Part shown: positions 8,744 through 16,758 of the stretch, one piece after another
How the letters are laid out: every line of letters begins with the position of its first letter
How positions within the stretch are numbered: position 1 is the first letter of the stretch
NCBI GenBank assembly: GCA_023418475.1
Contig: JAEZZO010000002.1
Location: 1-64,000, forward strand
From: Bacillota bacterium
GTDB lineage: Bacteria; Bacillota; Clostridia; Lachnospirales; Lachnospiraceae
Reading direction: 5' to 3'
Length of the DNA stretch: 64,000 nt
Notes under the pieces: generated by a model
Told to the model about the DNA's origin: nothing
The model's database searches: none
The model's input: only the letters and a program-made list of their open reading frames with translations
Translations under genes and position numbers: made by a program

Positions 8744-9658
8744 TTAACTTACTCGTATACGGGGATCTACCAGTCCGTACAGGATATCTACTACCATATT
8801 GGCAATTACCAGAAAAACTCCGTAAAATATCGTCATACCAAGTACCATTGTATAGTCCAGACCACTGATACTATTTACGTAATAACCACCCATGCCAGGG
8901 ATTGCAAAAATAGATTCAATAACAAAGGTACCCGTAAGAATCGAAGCAACTACAGGACCCATGATTGTAATAATTGGCATGATTGCATTTCGAACCTGAT
9001 GCTTCCACACGATTCGGAATTTTGACAATCCCTTCGCCTTGGCTGTTTTAATATAATCCTGGTTAATAACCTCCAGCATACTGGAACGCATAACTCTTGA
9101 AACCATAGCCATCGTTCCAAAACCAAGAGCGATCATTGGCAGTATTGTATACGAAAAACCTTTGTACTGGGCAATCGGAAGAAGTCCCCATCTGATGCCA
9201 AAGAAATACTGCAATACACCACCCATAATAAAATCCGGTACACTTGTCCCGATGATTGCAATGATTATACAAACAAAATCCAGCTTCTTGCCTCTGTTAA
9301 GAGCCGCAATAATTCCTAAAACCAGCCCGAGTGACACAGAAAAAAGAAGTGCTCTTATACCGACATCAAAAGAATATGGAAAGGATCTGAAAAGACACGC
9401 ATTCACCGTCTGATTCATATAAAGCATTGAATAACCGAAATCACCATGAAGTATATTTCCCAGGTAAGTAAAATATTGCACTAAAAGCGGTTTATCGAGG
9501 CCATAATAGGCCTCCATAACCGCTTTTATCTGGGGCGTCATCTTCTCACTTGTAAAAGGTCCGCCGGGCATTAATCTTACCAGGAAAAATACAACGGTTA
9601 TCAATACAAAAATTGTTACTATTGAAATACCAATTCGTTTTAAAATGTATTTTCCCAT
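8744..9658 (-). CDS. oppB: Oligopeptide ABC transporter permease OppB
   Basis: A 304-residue permease starting with the characteristic OppB/DppB N-terminus (YILKRIGISIVTIFVLITVVFFLVRLMPGGPF, residues 4 onward). Several hydrophobic helices follow, and the coupling loop is YIKTAKAKGLSKFRIVWKHQVRNA. It lies 18 bases downstream of oppA and 18 bases upstream of oppC, and acts as the partner of OppC in peptide import. Confidence 0.93.
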   Translation of the reverse strand: MGKYILKRIGISIVTIFVLITVVFFLVRLMPGGPFTSEKMTPQIKAVMEAYYGLDKPLLVQYFTYLGNILHGDFGYSMLYMNQTVNACLFRSFPYSFDVGIRALLFSVSLGLVLGIIAALNRGKKLDFVCIIIAIIGTSVPDFIMGGVLQYFFGIRWGLLPIAQYKGFSYTILPMIALGFGTMAMVSRVMRSSMLEVINQDYIKTAKAKGLSKFRIVWKHQVRNAIMPIITIMGPVVASILTGTFVIESIFAIPGMGGYYVNSISGLDYTMVLGMTIFYGVFLVIANMVVDILYGLVDPRIRVS

Positions 9659-9675
9659 ATTTGTTTATTCCTCTT

Positions 9676-11370
9676 CTATTCTGTAATATCTGCTGAAATA
9701 TAATTTTCGTTTGTTCCTACAAAATAGATACTGAAATCCTTCACTCTGGGGTTAAGCAAATATTTCTGCTTTGTTAAATCCAGAGGAATGATAGGCAGAT
9801 CACTGCATAAAATCTTTTCAGCTTCAAATAATGCCTCCAGTCTTGCCTTAGGATCCGTTGTTGTTTTAGATGCTTGTATATATTTATCATAATCCGTGCT
9901 GCTGTAAACTGAATTGTTATAGCCGTTGCCTGTTTCAAAGAACTCCAGGTAGCTAAAAGGATCCGAATAATCAGGAACCCAACCTGTGAACATCATTTCA
10001 TAATCATGCTTTGCATGTAATTCATACAGCTGTTTATAAGGAACCTGGTTAATTTCAATGACAATACCAAGATTTTTCTGTAACTGCTCCTGGATAACCT
10101 CTGCGGATTTACGGGAAGAATCAGCATCTGCTACGTTAAATACAACCTTAATATCGGATGCTTTCGCAATATTACATTCCTTCATAGCGTCTGCCAGATA
10201 TTTCTGAGCTGCAGCGGTATCACTCTTCGTACTGAATGCATCTAGCGGATACTCTTCGCCATAGGTCTTGCTGGCACCGTTTACCTTAGGAAGTACATAT
10301 CTTGAAGTTGCTTCGCTTATATTATTTGTAGCAAGCGCAACATATTGTTCACGGTCAATTGCTGCACTAAGAGCATTACGGAAGTTCTTATTTGCAAGAA
10401 TCGGATTTTTTTCATTTGCAACATTTAACTGTAAATACTCAACTCCGCCAGTATAATAGTCCTGTGCAGTCGGATAATTGGCAGCCATGGCAAAAGGAAC
10501 TGTTACATAATCAAGCTCTCCTGATTCATACATTCCCAATGCCGTATTTTTATCTTTTACAATTGAGATTTGAACACCATCAAGCTTCGGAAGCTCTGAA
10601 TTCCAGTAATTCGTATTCTTTTTCATTGTAAGGGATGCCTGATGCTGCCAGTCAGTTAACTGAAAAGGACCATTGTAGACATTCTTATCTGCATCTGCAG
10701 AGAAATCCTTACCATATTTATCTACAAGCTCCTGCTTGCAGGGATAATAACCGCAGGTGGATAACACTCCCAGGAAATAGCCCGCCGGGTTTTCAAGCGT
10801 AATTTCAAGTGTCAGGTCATCAGTTGCCTTTACTCCTAATTGGTCAACTGTCATTTCGCCCGCCATAACCTTAGAAGCATTCTTTAAGATAGTACCCATA
10901 TAAGAGGAGGGGCTTGCTGTTTTAGGGTCTACCAGTCGTTTCATACCATATTCAAAATCTTTAGCCGTCAGATCAGAACCATCGCTCCATTTTAATCCTT
11001 TTCTTAAATGGAAGGTATAGGTTAAGCCATCCTCTGATAAGTCATAAGTCTCTGCACAGGCAGGCTCCAGCTTGCCATTGTTATTTCTCATTAAGCCTTC
11101 AAATAACTGATAGTCCAAAGTAGCACCATACATTGCGTTTACCAGCTGCGGGTCCAATGTCGGCGGTTCATCATTAATGGAATACTTAAATATTTTGTCT
11201 CCTGTTGCGGTTGCCGTTGCAGCGGCTGTAACATCACTGCTGGTATTGGTTTTCGTGGTATCATTTTTTGCACTGTCATCTTTTTGATAAACACCACCGC
11301 AGCCAGTGAAAGCAGATACACCAAGAAGTGCTGCCATTGCTAAAGCTAAAATTCGTTTTCTCATATTCAT
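9676..11370 (-). CDS. oppA: Oligopeptide-binding lipoprotein OppA
   Basis: A 564-residue extracellular solute-binding protein of the peptide class (SBP_bac_5). The signal peptide ends in the lipobox FTGC (Cys27 of the long form), so the mature protein is lipid-anchored. A low-complexity Ser/Thr/Ala linker then precedes the binding domain, which opens with EPPTLDPQLVNAMYG. The family motif LRKGLKWSDGSDLTAKDFEYGMKRLVDP is present. Initiation may be at the second ATG (MRKR), two codons in. In this operon it probably captures short proline- or hydroxyproline-containing peptides; the ligand itself cannot be read from sequence. Confidence 0.93.
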   Translation of the reverse strand: MNMRKRILALAMAALLGVSAFTGCGGVYQKDDSAKNDTTKTNTSSDVTAAATATATGDKIFKYSINDEPPTLDPQLVNAMYGATLDYQLFEGLMRNNNGKLEPACAETYDLSEDGLTYTFHLRKGLKWSDGSDLTAKDFEYGMKRLVDPKTASPSSYMGTILKNASKVMAGEMTVDQLGVKATDDLTLEITLENPAGYFLGVLSTCGYYPCKQELVDKYGKDFSADADKNVYNGPFQLTDWQHQASLTMKKNTNYWNSELPKLDGVQISIVKDKNTALGMYESGELDYVTVPFAMAANYPTAQDYYTGGVEYLQLNVANEKNPILANKNFRNALSAAIDREQYVALATNNISEATSRYVLPKVNGASKTYGEEYPLDAFSTKSDTAAAQKYLADAMKECNIAKASDIKVVFNVADADSSRKSAEVIQEQLQKNLGIVIEINQVPYKQLYELHAKHDYEMMFTGWVPDYSDPFSYLEFFETGNGYNNSVYSSTDYDKYIQASKTTTDPKARLEALFEAEKILCSDLPIIPLDLTKQKYLLNPRVKDFSIYFVGTNENYISADITE

Positions 11371-11380
11371 TCCTCCATTT

Positions 11381-12445
11381 TTATAGTTCTATTAGTTCCC
11401 TTGTAGCGCTTATCAGGTTTTCACATCCTTCTTCGGTAATCAGCACCTGGTCTTCAATGCGGATACCGCCCCATTTCGGAATGTAAATTCCTGGTTCTAC
11501 CGTAATAATGTTATTGGCTGCCAGTTTGTATCTGCCATTTGCTCCTATAAAAGGAGGCTCATGGACAAACAAACCTACACCATGCCCAATACCTGCATAA
11601 TTATATTGCAGATATTCGGTATCCTTAATTGCCTGTATGGAAGCTTCATAGGCCTCAACACTGGTTACACCCTCTTTCAGCATTGCCTCCACATCCAACA
11701 GCATCTGCAGCTCCAACTGATATATTTCCCGCTGCTTGTCATTTGCTTTACCGACTACGACAGTTCTGGTCATGTCTGATAGATATCCTTTATATTGACA
11801 GCCAAAGTCCATCAACACCAAATCACCATATTCGATTGACTTATCGGATGGAATTCCATGTAAGAGGGATGTTCTTGCGCCTGAAATTACAATGCCGCCA
11901 TATGGCATTGTATCGGCTCCTTCCATTACCATATAATGAGAAAGTTTAGATGCGATTTCCTTCTCTGTGACTCCCACTCTGATATCCTTTAAAATCTTTT
12001 CAAAGGCTCTTGAGGCAATTTCACAGGAAGCTTTTGAATATTCTATCTCCTGCAAAGTTTTATCGGATCGGAATACTTCAACTACCTCTTCCTCTGGTAC
12101 CAACTCTACTTTAAGCTTTTCACGAAGAGAATTGTATTGGTTATACGTTATGTATGTGCTTTCAAAACCAAGTGTTTTGATATCCGTATCTTCAAGGAGT
12201 GCGGCAATCGTATCTCCTAAAACCTTACCCGGTAATCTCCAGTTTATGATTTCATAAGACGGGCATTCATACGAAGCCTGCTCCGTATACCTGGGATCCG
12301 TTATAAAATAGTTTTTACTCTTTGTGATCAACAGGAACGAATCATCGCCCGTATACCCACTAATATATCTTACATTCTCCGGTTTTGACAGAAAAAAGCC
12401 ATCCAAATGCTTTTCTTCCATATATACAAGTAATTTTTCTATCAT
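11381..12445 (-). CDS. Xaa-Pro peptidase (M24B, PepP/PepQ type)
   Basis: A 354-residue metallopeptidase with a creatinase-like N-domain (to about 130) and a pita-bread catalytic domain. The five metal ligands are visible: the aspartates in LMDFGCQYKGYLSDMTRT, His in GIGHGVGLFVHE, and glutamates in ITVEPGIYI and GGIRIEDQVLI. Such enzymes cleave Xaa-Pro bonds from the N-terminus or in dipeptides. As first gene of the operon, it fits release of proline or hydroxyproline from imported peptides such as Pro-Hyp. Dipeptidase and aminopeptidase forms cannot be told apart reliably here. A good SD (AAAGGAGAG) precedes the ATG. Confidence 0.9.
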   Translation of the reverse strand: MIEKLLVYMEEKHLDGFFLSKPENVRYISGYTGDDSFLLITKSKNYFITDPRYTEQASYECPSYEIINWRLPGKVLGDTIAALLEDTDIKTLGFESTYITYNQYNSLREKLKVELVPEEEVVEVFRSDKTLQEIEYSKASCEIASRAFEKILKDIRVGVTEKEIASKLSHYMVMEGADTMPYGGIVISGARTSLLHGIPSDKSIEYGDLVLMDFGCQYKGYLSDMTRTVVVGKANDKQREIYQLELQMLLDVEAMLKEGVTSVEAYEASIQAIKDTEYLQYNYAGIGHGVGLFVHEPPFIGANGRYKLAANNIITVEPGIYIPKWGGIRIEDQVLITEEGCENLISATRELIEL

Positions 12446-12532
12446 CCTCTATACTCTCCTTTTATCATCGGTTAAATTAATATTGACAATTTTAGCACCT
12501 AAAGTCAAGTTCGACATTGAAATTATTGTAAT

Positions 12533-12577
12533 TTAATAAAAAAAGAACGGCAAAATGTAATCTCTGACTACATTGCC
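12533..12577 (-). terminator. Terminator hairpin inside the hyp operon leader
   Basis: On the minus strand GGCAATGTA (12569-12577) pairs with TACATTTTGCC (12549-12559, small bulge), followed by a run of eight T residues. It lies between the operon promoter (12653-12681) and the first gene, so it could act as an attenuator. A weaker second promoter-like sequence (TTGACT with AATATT) occurs between it and the gene. Confidence 0.65.
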
Positions 12578-12652
12578 ATTCAAATTATGCTTGAGTTCGC
12601 TATTAAGTTGTATTATACTATGTTCTATACTACGTTTTATATGTTGGTCTAT

Positions 12653-12681
12653 ATTATAATAGAGTATTAATCATTTGTCAA
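12653..12681 (-). promoter_or_regulatory. SigmaA promoter of the hydroxyproline-peptide operon
   Basis: Read on the minus strand, TTGACA (12676-12681), a 17-bp spacer and TATAAT (12653-12658) are a perfect consensus match. Transcription would start near 12645 and leave a leader of about 200 nt. The promoter abuts the divergent aminopeptidase gene. Confidence 0.8.
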
Positions 12682-12708
12682 CTTATTTTCAGATGGGAGA
12701 ATCATAAA

Positions 12709-13959
12709 ATGAATAGTGAATTTCACAGAAGTAATCGTACAGAGCTCTACAACAGCATACCGCCCGGTTCAATGGCAATTCTTTATAGCGGGCAGGCTCC
12801 GCGTAAAACCGGAGATGAATACTATCCCTTTTTTGCAAACAGAAGCTTTGTATATCTAACCGGTATTGAACAGCAAAACAGCATTTTAGTGGCATTAAAG
12901 ACGGATGACTCCTCTGCCAATGAGGTTCTTTTTATGCTTCCTCCCAATCTACTGGAAGAGCGCTGGAACGGTAAACGTCTGAGTGAGGCACAGACGCAGG
13001 AGCAATCGGGTATTGAACAGGTACGATACTTTCAGGAATTTCAAGCATACACGGATAGAATTTTAAAAGAAAATAAAGTTGAATATGTGTATCTGGACTT
13101 TGATAAACTAAAATCAGACGAGCCCGATAATGAATCCTTCCGGATGGCTGCTTATATTCGTGATACATATCCCGGAATTATTATGCGGAATCTTCAAAAA
13201 CAATTAAAAAAACAACGTACCATTAAAAAGCCCTGTGAAATAGAGGCTCTGCGAAAGGCGGAAGAAATCACCAGGGACGGAATAATCGCAATGATGCAGG
13301 CCTCCAAACCCGGTATGTACGAATACCAGTATAAAGCCATTTTCGATTCCGTTCTGACAAACCAGGGTGTATTGGCTCCCGGCTTTCCTTCCATTATTTC
13401 TGCCGGTCAGAATAATTTTTGCATTCATTATTACTCCTACCGCGGGCAGGCGAAGGATGGTGATTTAATTCTCAATGATGTCGGTGCCACCTATGATAAT
13501 ATGATTAATGATGTATCCCGGGGCTGGCCCTGTAACGGCAAATATACAGAGCAGCAGCGCCTGCTGTATGAATGTGCTTATGAAACCTCCAATTATATGT
13601 TTTCTATCCTAAAGCCAGGGATACCAATGTTGGAGGTTGACCGTACAGCCAAAAAATACAATTATGAATTATTGAAAAAGCTTGGACTCTGCAAGGAATT
13701 CAAGGATGCGGACAAATATATCTGGCATGGCGGGGCACACCACATTGGTTATGACGTACACGATATGGTTACACCGCCGGATGAGATCGTTACCGCCCCG
13801 GGAATGGTATTTTGTGTTGATATCGGCATTTACTGCGAACCATGGGGGACTGGCTTCCGACTGGAGGATAACTGCCTGATTACAGAAAGTGGCTGTGAAA
13901 ATCTTTCCGCTGCTATTCCAAGAAAAATGGATGAAATTGAAGCCATTATGGGTAAATAG
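12709..13959 (+). CDS. Aminopeptidase P-like M24B peptidase
   Basis: A 416-residue protein with an AMP_N-type N-domain (residues about 5-130) and an M24 catalytic domain. It would remove N-terminal residues preceding proline. Metal ligands seen are the aspartates in LNDVGATYDNMINDVSR, His in GGAHHIGYDVHD and Glu in FRLEDNCLITE. The ligand usually seen as glutamate in VEPGIY is aspartate here (FCVDIGIY), a conservative change that may be a clade feature. It is divergent from the hyp operon and shares its regulatory region, so it probably serves the same peptide diet. The SD is a modest GGGAGA. Confidence 0.87.
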   Translation: MNSEFHRSNRTELYNSIPPGSMAILYSGQAPRKTGDEYYPFFANRSFVYLTGIEQQNSILVALKTDDSSANEVLFMLPPNLLEERWNGKRLSEAQTQEQSGIEQVRYFQEFQAYTDRILKENKVEYVYLDFDKLKSDEPDNESFRMAAYIRDTYPGIIMRNLQKQLKKQRTIKKPCEIEALRKAEEITRDGIIAMMQASKPGMYEYQYKAIFDSVLTNQGVLAPGFPSIISAGQNNFCIHYYSYRGQAKDGDLILNDVGATYDNMINDVSRGWPCNGKYTEQQRLLYECAYETSNYMFSILKPGIPMLEVDRTAKKYNYELLKKLGLCKEFKDADKYIWHGGAHHIGYDVHDMVTPPDEIVTAPGMVFCVDIGIYCEPWGTGFRLEDNCLITESGCENLSAAIPRKMDEIEAIMGK

Positions 13960-13982
13960 AAGCATACTTTAGTGAGTAGAAG

Positions 13983-14030
13983 AAAAAAACAGGGGATGTA
14001 TTTGATATACTTCCTCTGTTTTCTTCTTTC
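13983..14030. terminator. Bidirectional terminator
   Basis: ACAGGGG (13989-13995) and CCTCTGT (14013-14019), with inner GTAT/ATAC pairing, form a hairpin flanked by A-rich and T-rich tails. It serves the convergent aminopeptidase (plus) and TetR (minus) genes. Confidence 0.7.
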
Positions 14031-14086
14031 ATTTCTTACAGTAATAAAGCTGCCAGCCCTCTTAGAATTCCCGGCTTTCTCCACAG

Positions 14087-14671
14087 CTATTTACTCTCTT
14101 TCATAGCCTGCATCATCAGCGGCATATATTCTTTACTAAATTGTGCAAGTGAGTAGCTGCCACGGCTAAGGCACCAGTCCGATATCAGGGCTCTTTCACA
14201 AAGCGAATAGAACTTCGTAATCTCCCGAACAGATTTGCTCTTTGTAATCTGACCTCTTTTTTGCCCTTCTTCAATAATATCTGATATAAATCTATAATAC
14301 GTTCTGTTTTGATCTAAAAGTCTTGAATTGCCTTTGGACAAAAGCTGTGTCGAATATAGGGATGCCAATAGATCTGCATCAAATTCTTCTTCTATAAAAG
14401 TATGCATCTCATAATTTAGCCCGATTAGCTTATCATAGCTGTTTTGCTCCGGCTTCATCTCCTTTTGCAGCCTCTCATATTCCTGATCCAGTAATGTAGA
14501 TAATGTATCCAGCAGAGAATCCTTTCTTTCAAAATAATAATAGAAGGATCCTTTGGACGTTTTAGCCGCAATAATGATATCCTCTACTGTTGTGGCCTCA
14601 TAACCTTTCTCACGAAATAGCTTCCATGCCGCTCTCACTATTTTTTCCTTCGTGCCTACCTTACCAGCCAT
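14087..14671 (-). CDS. TetR/AcrR-family transcriptional regulator
   Basis: A 194-residue regulator. The N-terminal helix-turn-helix is clear: KIVRAAWKLFREKGYEATTVEDIIIAAKTSKGSFYYYFERKDSLL (residues about 9-53). The C-terminal ligand domain has no recognisable effector signature. The SD is AAGGAG. It is divergent from the nicotinate phosphoribosyltransferase gene, and the shared region has two adjacent heptamers TGACTTA and TGACTCA (14847-14860) overlapping the likely pncB promoter. These could be an operator, though that is only a guess. The target could equally be elsewhere. Confidence 0.88.
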   Translation of the reverse strand: MAGKVGTKEKIVRAAWKLFREKGYEATTVEDIIIAAKTSKGSFYYYFERKDSLLDTLSTLLDQEYERLQKEMKPEQNSYDKLIGLNYEMHTFIEEEFDADLLASLYSTQLLSKGNSRLLDQNRTYYRFISDIIEEGQKRGQITKSKSVREITKFYSLCERALISDWCLSRGSYSLAQFSKEYMPLMMQAMKESK

Positions 14672-14845
14672 TTATGCACTCCTTTTCTTTCTTCATTTTC
14701 CAGAACTGTAATCCATTTTAAACTTTAGATCATACCTGCATAACCAAATATAGTTTTATTTATTTTAACATACCGGCAAAAAAACTCAAGTCATGAAATA
14801 ATATATTACAAAATTCTTAAAAAATTTGTCTGTCTCATCCAAAGC

Positions 14846-14874
14846 TTGACTTATGACTCATTCTGGTATATGGT
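14846..14874 (+). promoter_or_regulatory. Probable promoter of the nicotinate phosphoribosyltransferase gene
   Basis: TTGACT (14846-14851), a 17-bp spacer and TATGGT (14869-14874) are present. The start would be near 14881, giving a leader of about 150 nt. Confidence 0.45.
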
Positions 14875-14928
14875 TTGTTATAAATAAGCTGTATCAATTC
14901 TTTAACGCTTATTCGATAGAAAAAATAC

Positions 14929-15028
14929 GATCAGATACCAGGTCTGCGCCCTGATCAATCTATGGCGCAGATTTATGCTGCGCATAACACCCGATCTGAC
15001 TTTGATGCATGCGCAAAGAACGGAGGAA
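14929..15028 (+). promoter_or_regulatory. Structured 5' leader of pncB, candidate cis-regulatory RNA
   Basis: A three-way-junction-like fold can be drawn by hand. The outer stem is TCAGAT (14931-14936) with ATCTGA (14994-14999). A strong 8-bp hairpin is TCTGCGCC (14943-14950) with GGCGCAGA (14964-14971), and a small hairpin is ATGC/GCAT (about 14975-14985). In addition TGCGCAT in the small hairpin can pair perfectly with ATGCGCA at about 15009-15015, just before the CGGAGGA ribosome binding site. That offers a mutually exclusive alternative. No known NAD riboswitch class was recognised. Confidence 0.4.
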
Positions 15029-15031
15029 ATT

Positions 15032-16486
15032 ATGGGTAAACAGAATTTAACCTTATTAACTGATTTTTATGAACTGACAATGATGCAGGGATATTATAAT
15101 AATAATAATGATGAAACGGTCATTTTCGACGTTTTCTACCGTGAAAATCCTTCCGGAAGCGGTTATGCCATCTGTGCCGGTTTGGAACAGGTAATTGAAT
15201 ATATTAAGGAATTACACTTTACAGATGATGATATAGAATATCTGCGAACGCAGGATATCTTCAATGAAGGTTTCCTTTCTTATTTAAAAACTTTTCATTT
15301 TACGGGAGATATCTACGCAATACCCGAAGGTACGGTAGTATTTCCAATGGAACCTCTTGTTAAGGTTATCGCTCCGATCATGCAGGCGCAGCTTGTGGAA
15401 ACGGCTCTGCTAAACATTATTAATCATCAGAGTCTGATCGCTACAAAATCGTCACGCGTTGTATATGCCGCATGCGGTCAGCCGGTTATGGAATTTGGAC
15501 TGCGCAGAGCGCAGGGGCCTGATGCAGGAACCTTAGGAGCCAGAGCAGCTGTTATTGGAGGCTGCATTGGTACCAGCAATGTCCTGACAGCTAAGCTGTT
15601 CGATGTACCTGCACTTGGAACTCATGCACATAGCTGGATCATGAGCTTTGACGATGAGCTTACGGCTTTTCGTAAATATGCCGAGCTTTATCCGCAGAAT
15701 ACCACCTTGCTTGTAGATACTTATGATACACTCCGCTGCGGCGTTCCGAATGCCATTAAAGTATTTGAAGAATTACGTGAGCATAATAAAATGCCTTTAA
15801 AATATGGCATTCGTCTGGATAGCGGCGATCTTGCCTATCTCTCCAAGAAGGCCAGAAAGATGCTGGACGGAGCCGGTTTTAAAGACGCTTCTATTACCGC
15901 TTCCAGCGACCTGGATGAGTATTTAATAGATTCACTGAAGACACAAGGTGCCAAAATAGACTGCTGGGGTGTTGGAACAAAGCTTATTACTTCCCGTGAT
16001 TGTCCCTCTTTCGGTGGCGTATATAAATTAGCCGCTGTATTACGAGATGGTAATTTTATACCAAAAATTAAGCTTTCAGAAAACCAATGGAAAATCACTA
16101 ATCCGGGCAACAAAAAGATATATCGTATCTACGAAAAGGAAAGCGGTAAGGTAAAAGCAGACCTTATTACACTTGCGGATGAGTTTTATTCCTCTGATAA
16201 GCCTCTGTTACTTTTTGATCCGCTCGCCACCTGGAAGAAGACACTACTGCCCGCAGACAGTTATTCCTTAAGAGAATTGTTAATTCCAGTATTTCTTTCC
16301 GGCAAATGTGTCTACCAGTCCCCTTCTGTAATGGAAATCCGGGATTATTGTCTAAAGGAGCAGGATACTTTATGGGATGAGGCCAGACGATTGATAAATC
16401 CGCACAATGTATATGTCGATTTATCCTCAAAGCTTTATCACATGAAAACAGATTTACTGGATAGCTTAACAGAAGTGGCAAAATAG
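15032..16486 (+). CDS. pncB: Nicotinate phosphoribosyltransferase
   Basis: A 484-residue enzyme of NAD salvage, making nicotinate mononucleotide from nicotinate and PRPP. Features seen are the N-terminal LLTDFYELTMMQGYY, FGLRRAQGPDAG, the histidine segment GTHAHSWIMSF and the PRPP-site RLDSGDLAYLS. A longer frame begins at 14975, but the CGGAGGA site 4 bases before ATG 15032 and the family N-terminus favour the shorter start. It stands alone, with a structured leader upstream and a TetR gene divergent. Expression is probably tied to niacin/NAD status, though no NiaR site was recognised. Confidence 0.92.
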   Translation: MGKQNLTLLTDFYELTMMQGYYNNNNDETVIFDVFYRENPSGSGYAICAGLEQVIEYIKELHFTDDDIEYLRTQDIFNEGFLSYLKTFHFTGDIYAIPEGTVVFPMEPLVKVIAPIMQAQLVETALLNIINHQSLIATKSSRVVYAACGQPVMEFGLRRAQGPDAGTLGARAAVIGGCIGTSNVLTAKLFDVPALGTHAHSWIMSFDDELTAFRKYAELYPQNTTLLVDTYDTLRCGVPNAIKVFEELREHNKMPLKYGIRLDSGDLAYLSKKARKMLDGAGFKDASITASSDLDEYLIDSLKTQGAKIDCWGVGTKLITSRDCPSFGGVYKLAAVLRDGNFIPKIKLSENQWKITNPGNKKIYRIYEKESGKVKADLITLADEFYSSDKPLLLFDPLATWKKTLLPADSYSLRELLIPVFLSGKCVYQSPSVMEIRDYCLKEQDTLWDEARRLINPHNVYVDLSSKLYHMKTDLLDSLTEVAK

Positions 16487-16758
16487 ACTTTTGTACTATA
16501 TTTTCCAGAATTATCTGAAATTAATTTGATATTTTTTACTTAGGATATGCTATACTTTTATTTGTATGGCATATCGAATTGTAACTGCACTAAATTTTAT
16601 AGTAATTACTGAATAACTGTAATACAGATAGTACTGAATTTATTTCACTTATAAAACAGTACCGGTATTTTGTGTGCTGCAATCCCTGATCTTTGCAATC
16701 TGTTTCAGTGTGTCTTGTGCAGTGCCAGGTTTTGTAATTTACGGAAGGAGATCCTTGT

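Noticed and set aside
12681..12700. CodY-like box near the hyp promoter
   Set aside because: TATTTTCAGATGGGA matches only about 9 of 15 positions of the CodY consensus, too weak to report as a site.
12446..12708. T-box or proline-specific riboswitch in the hyp leader
   Set aside because: No AGGGTGGNACCGCG-type T-box sequence or specifier loop is visible; only a plain terminator hairpin.
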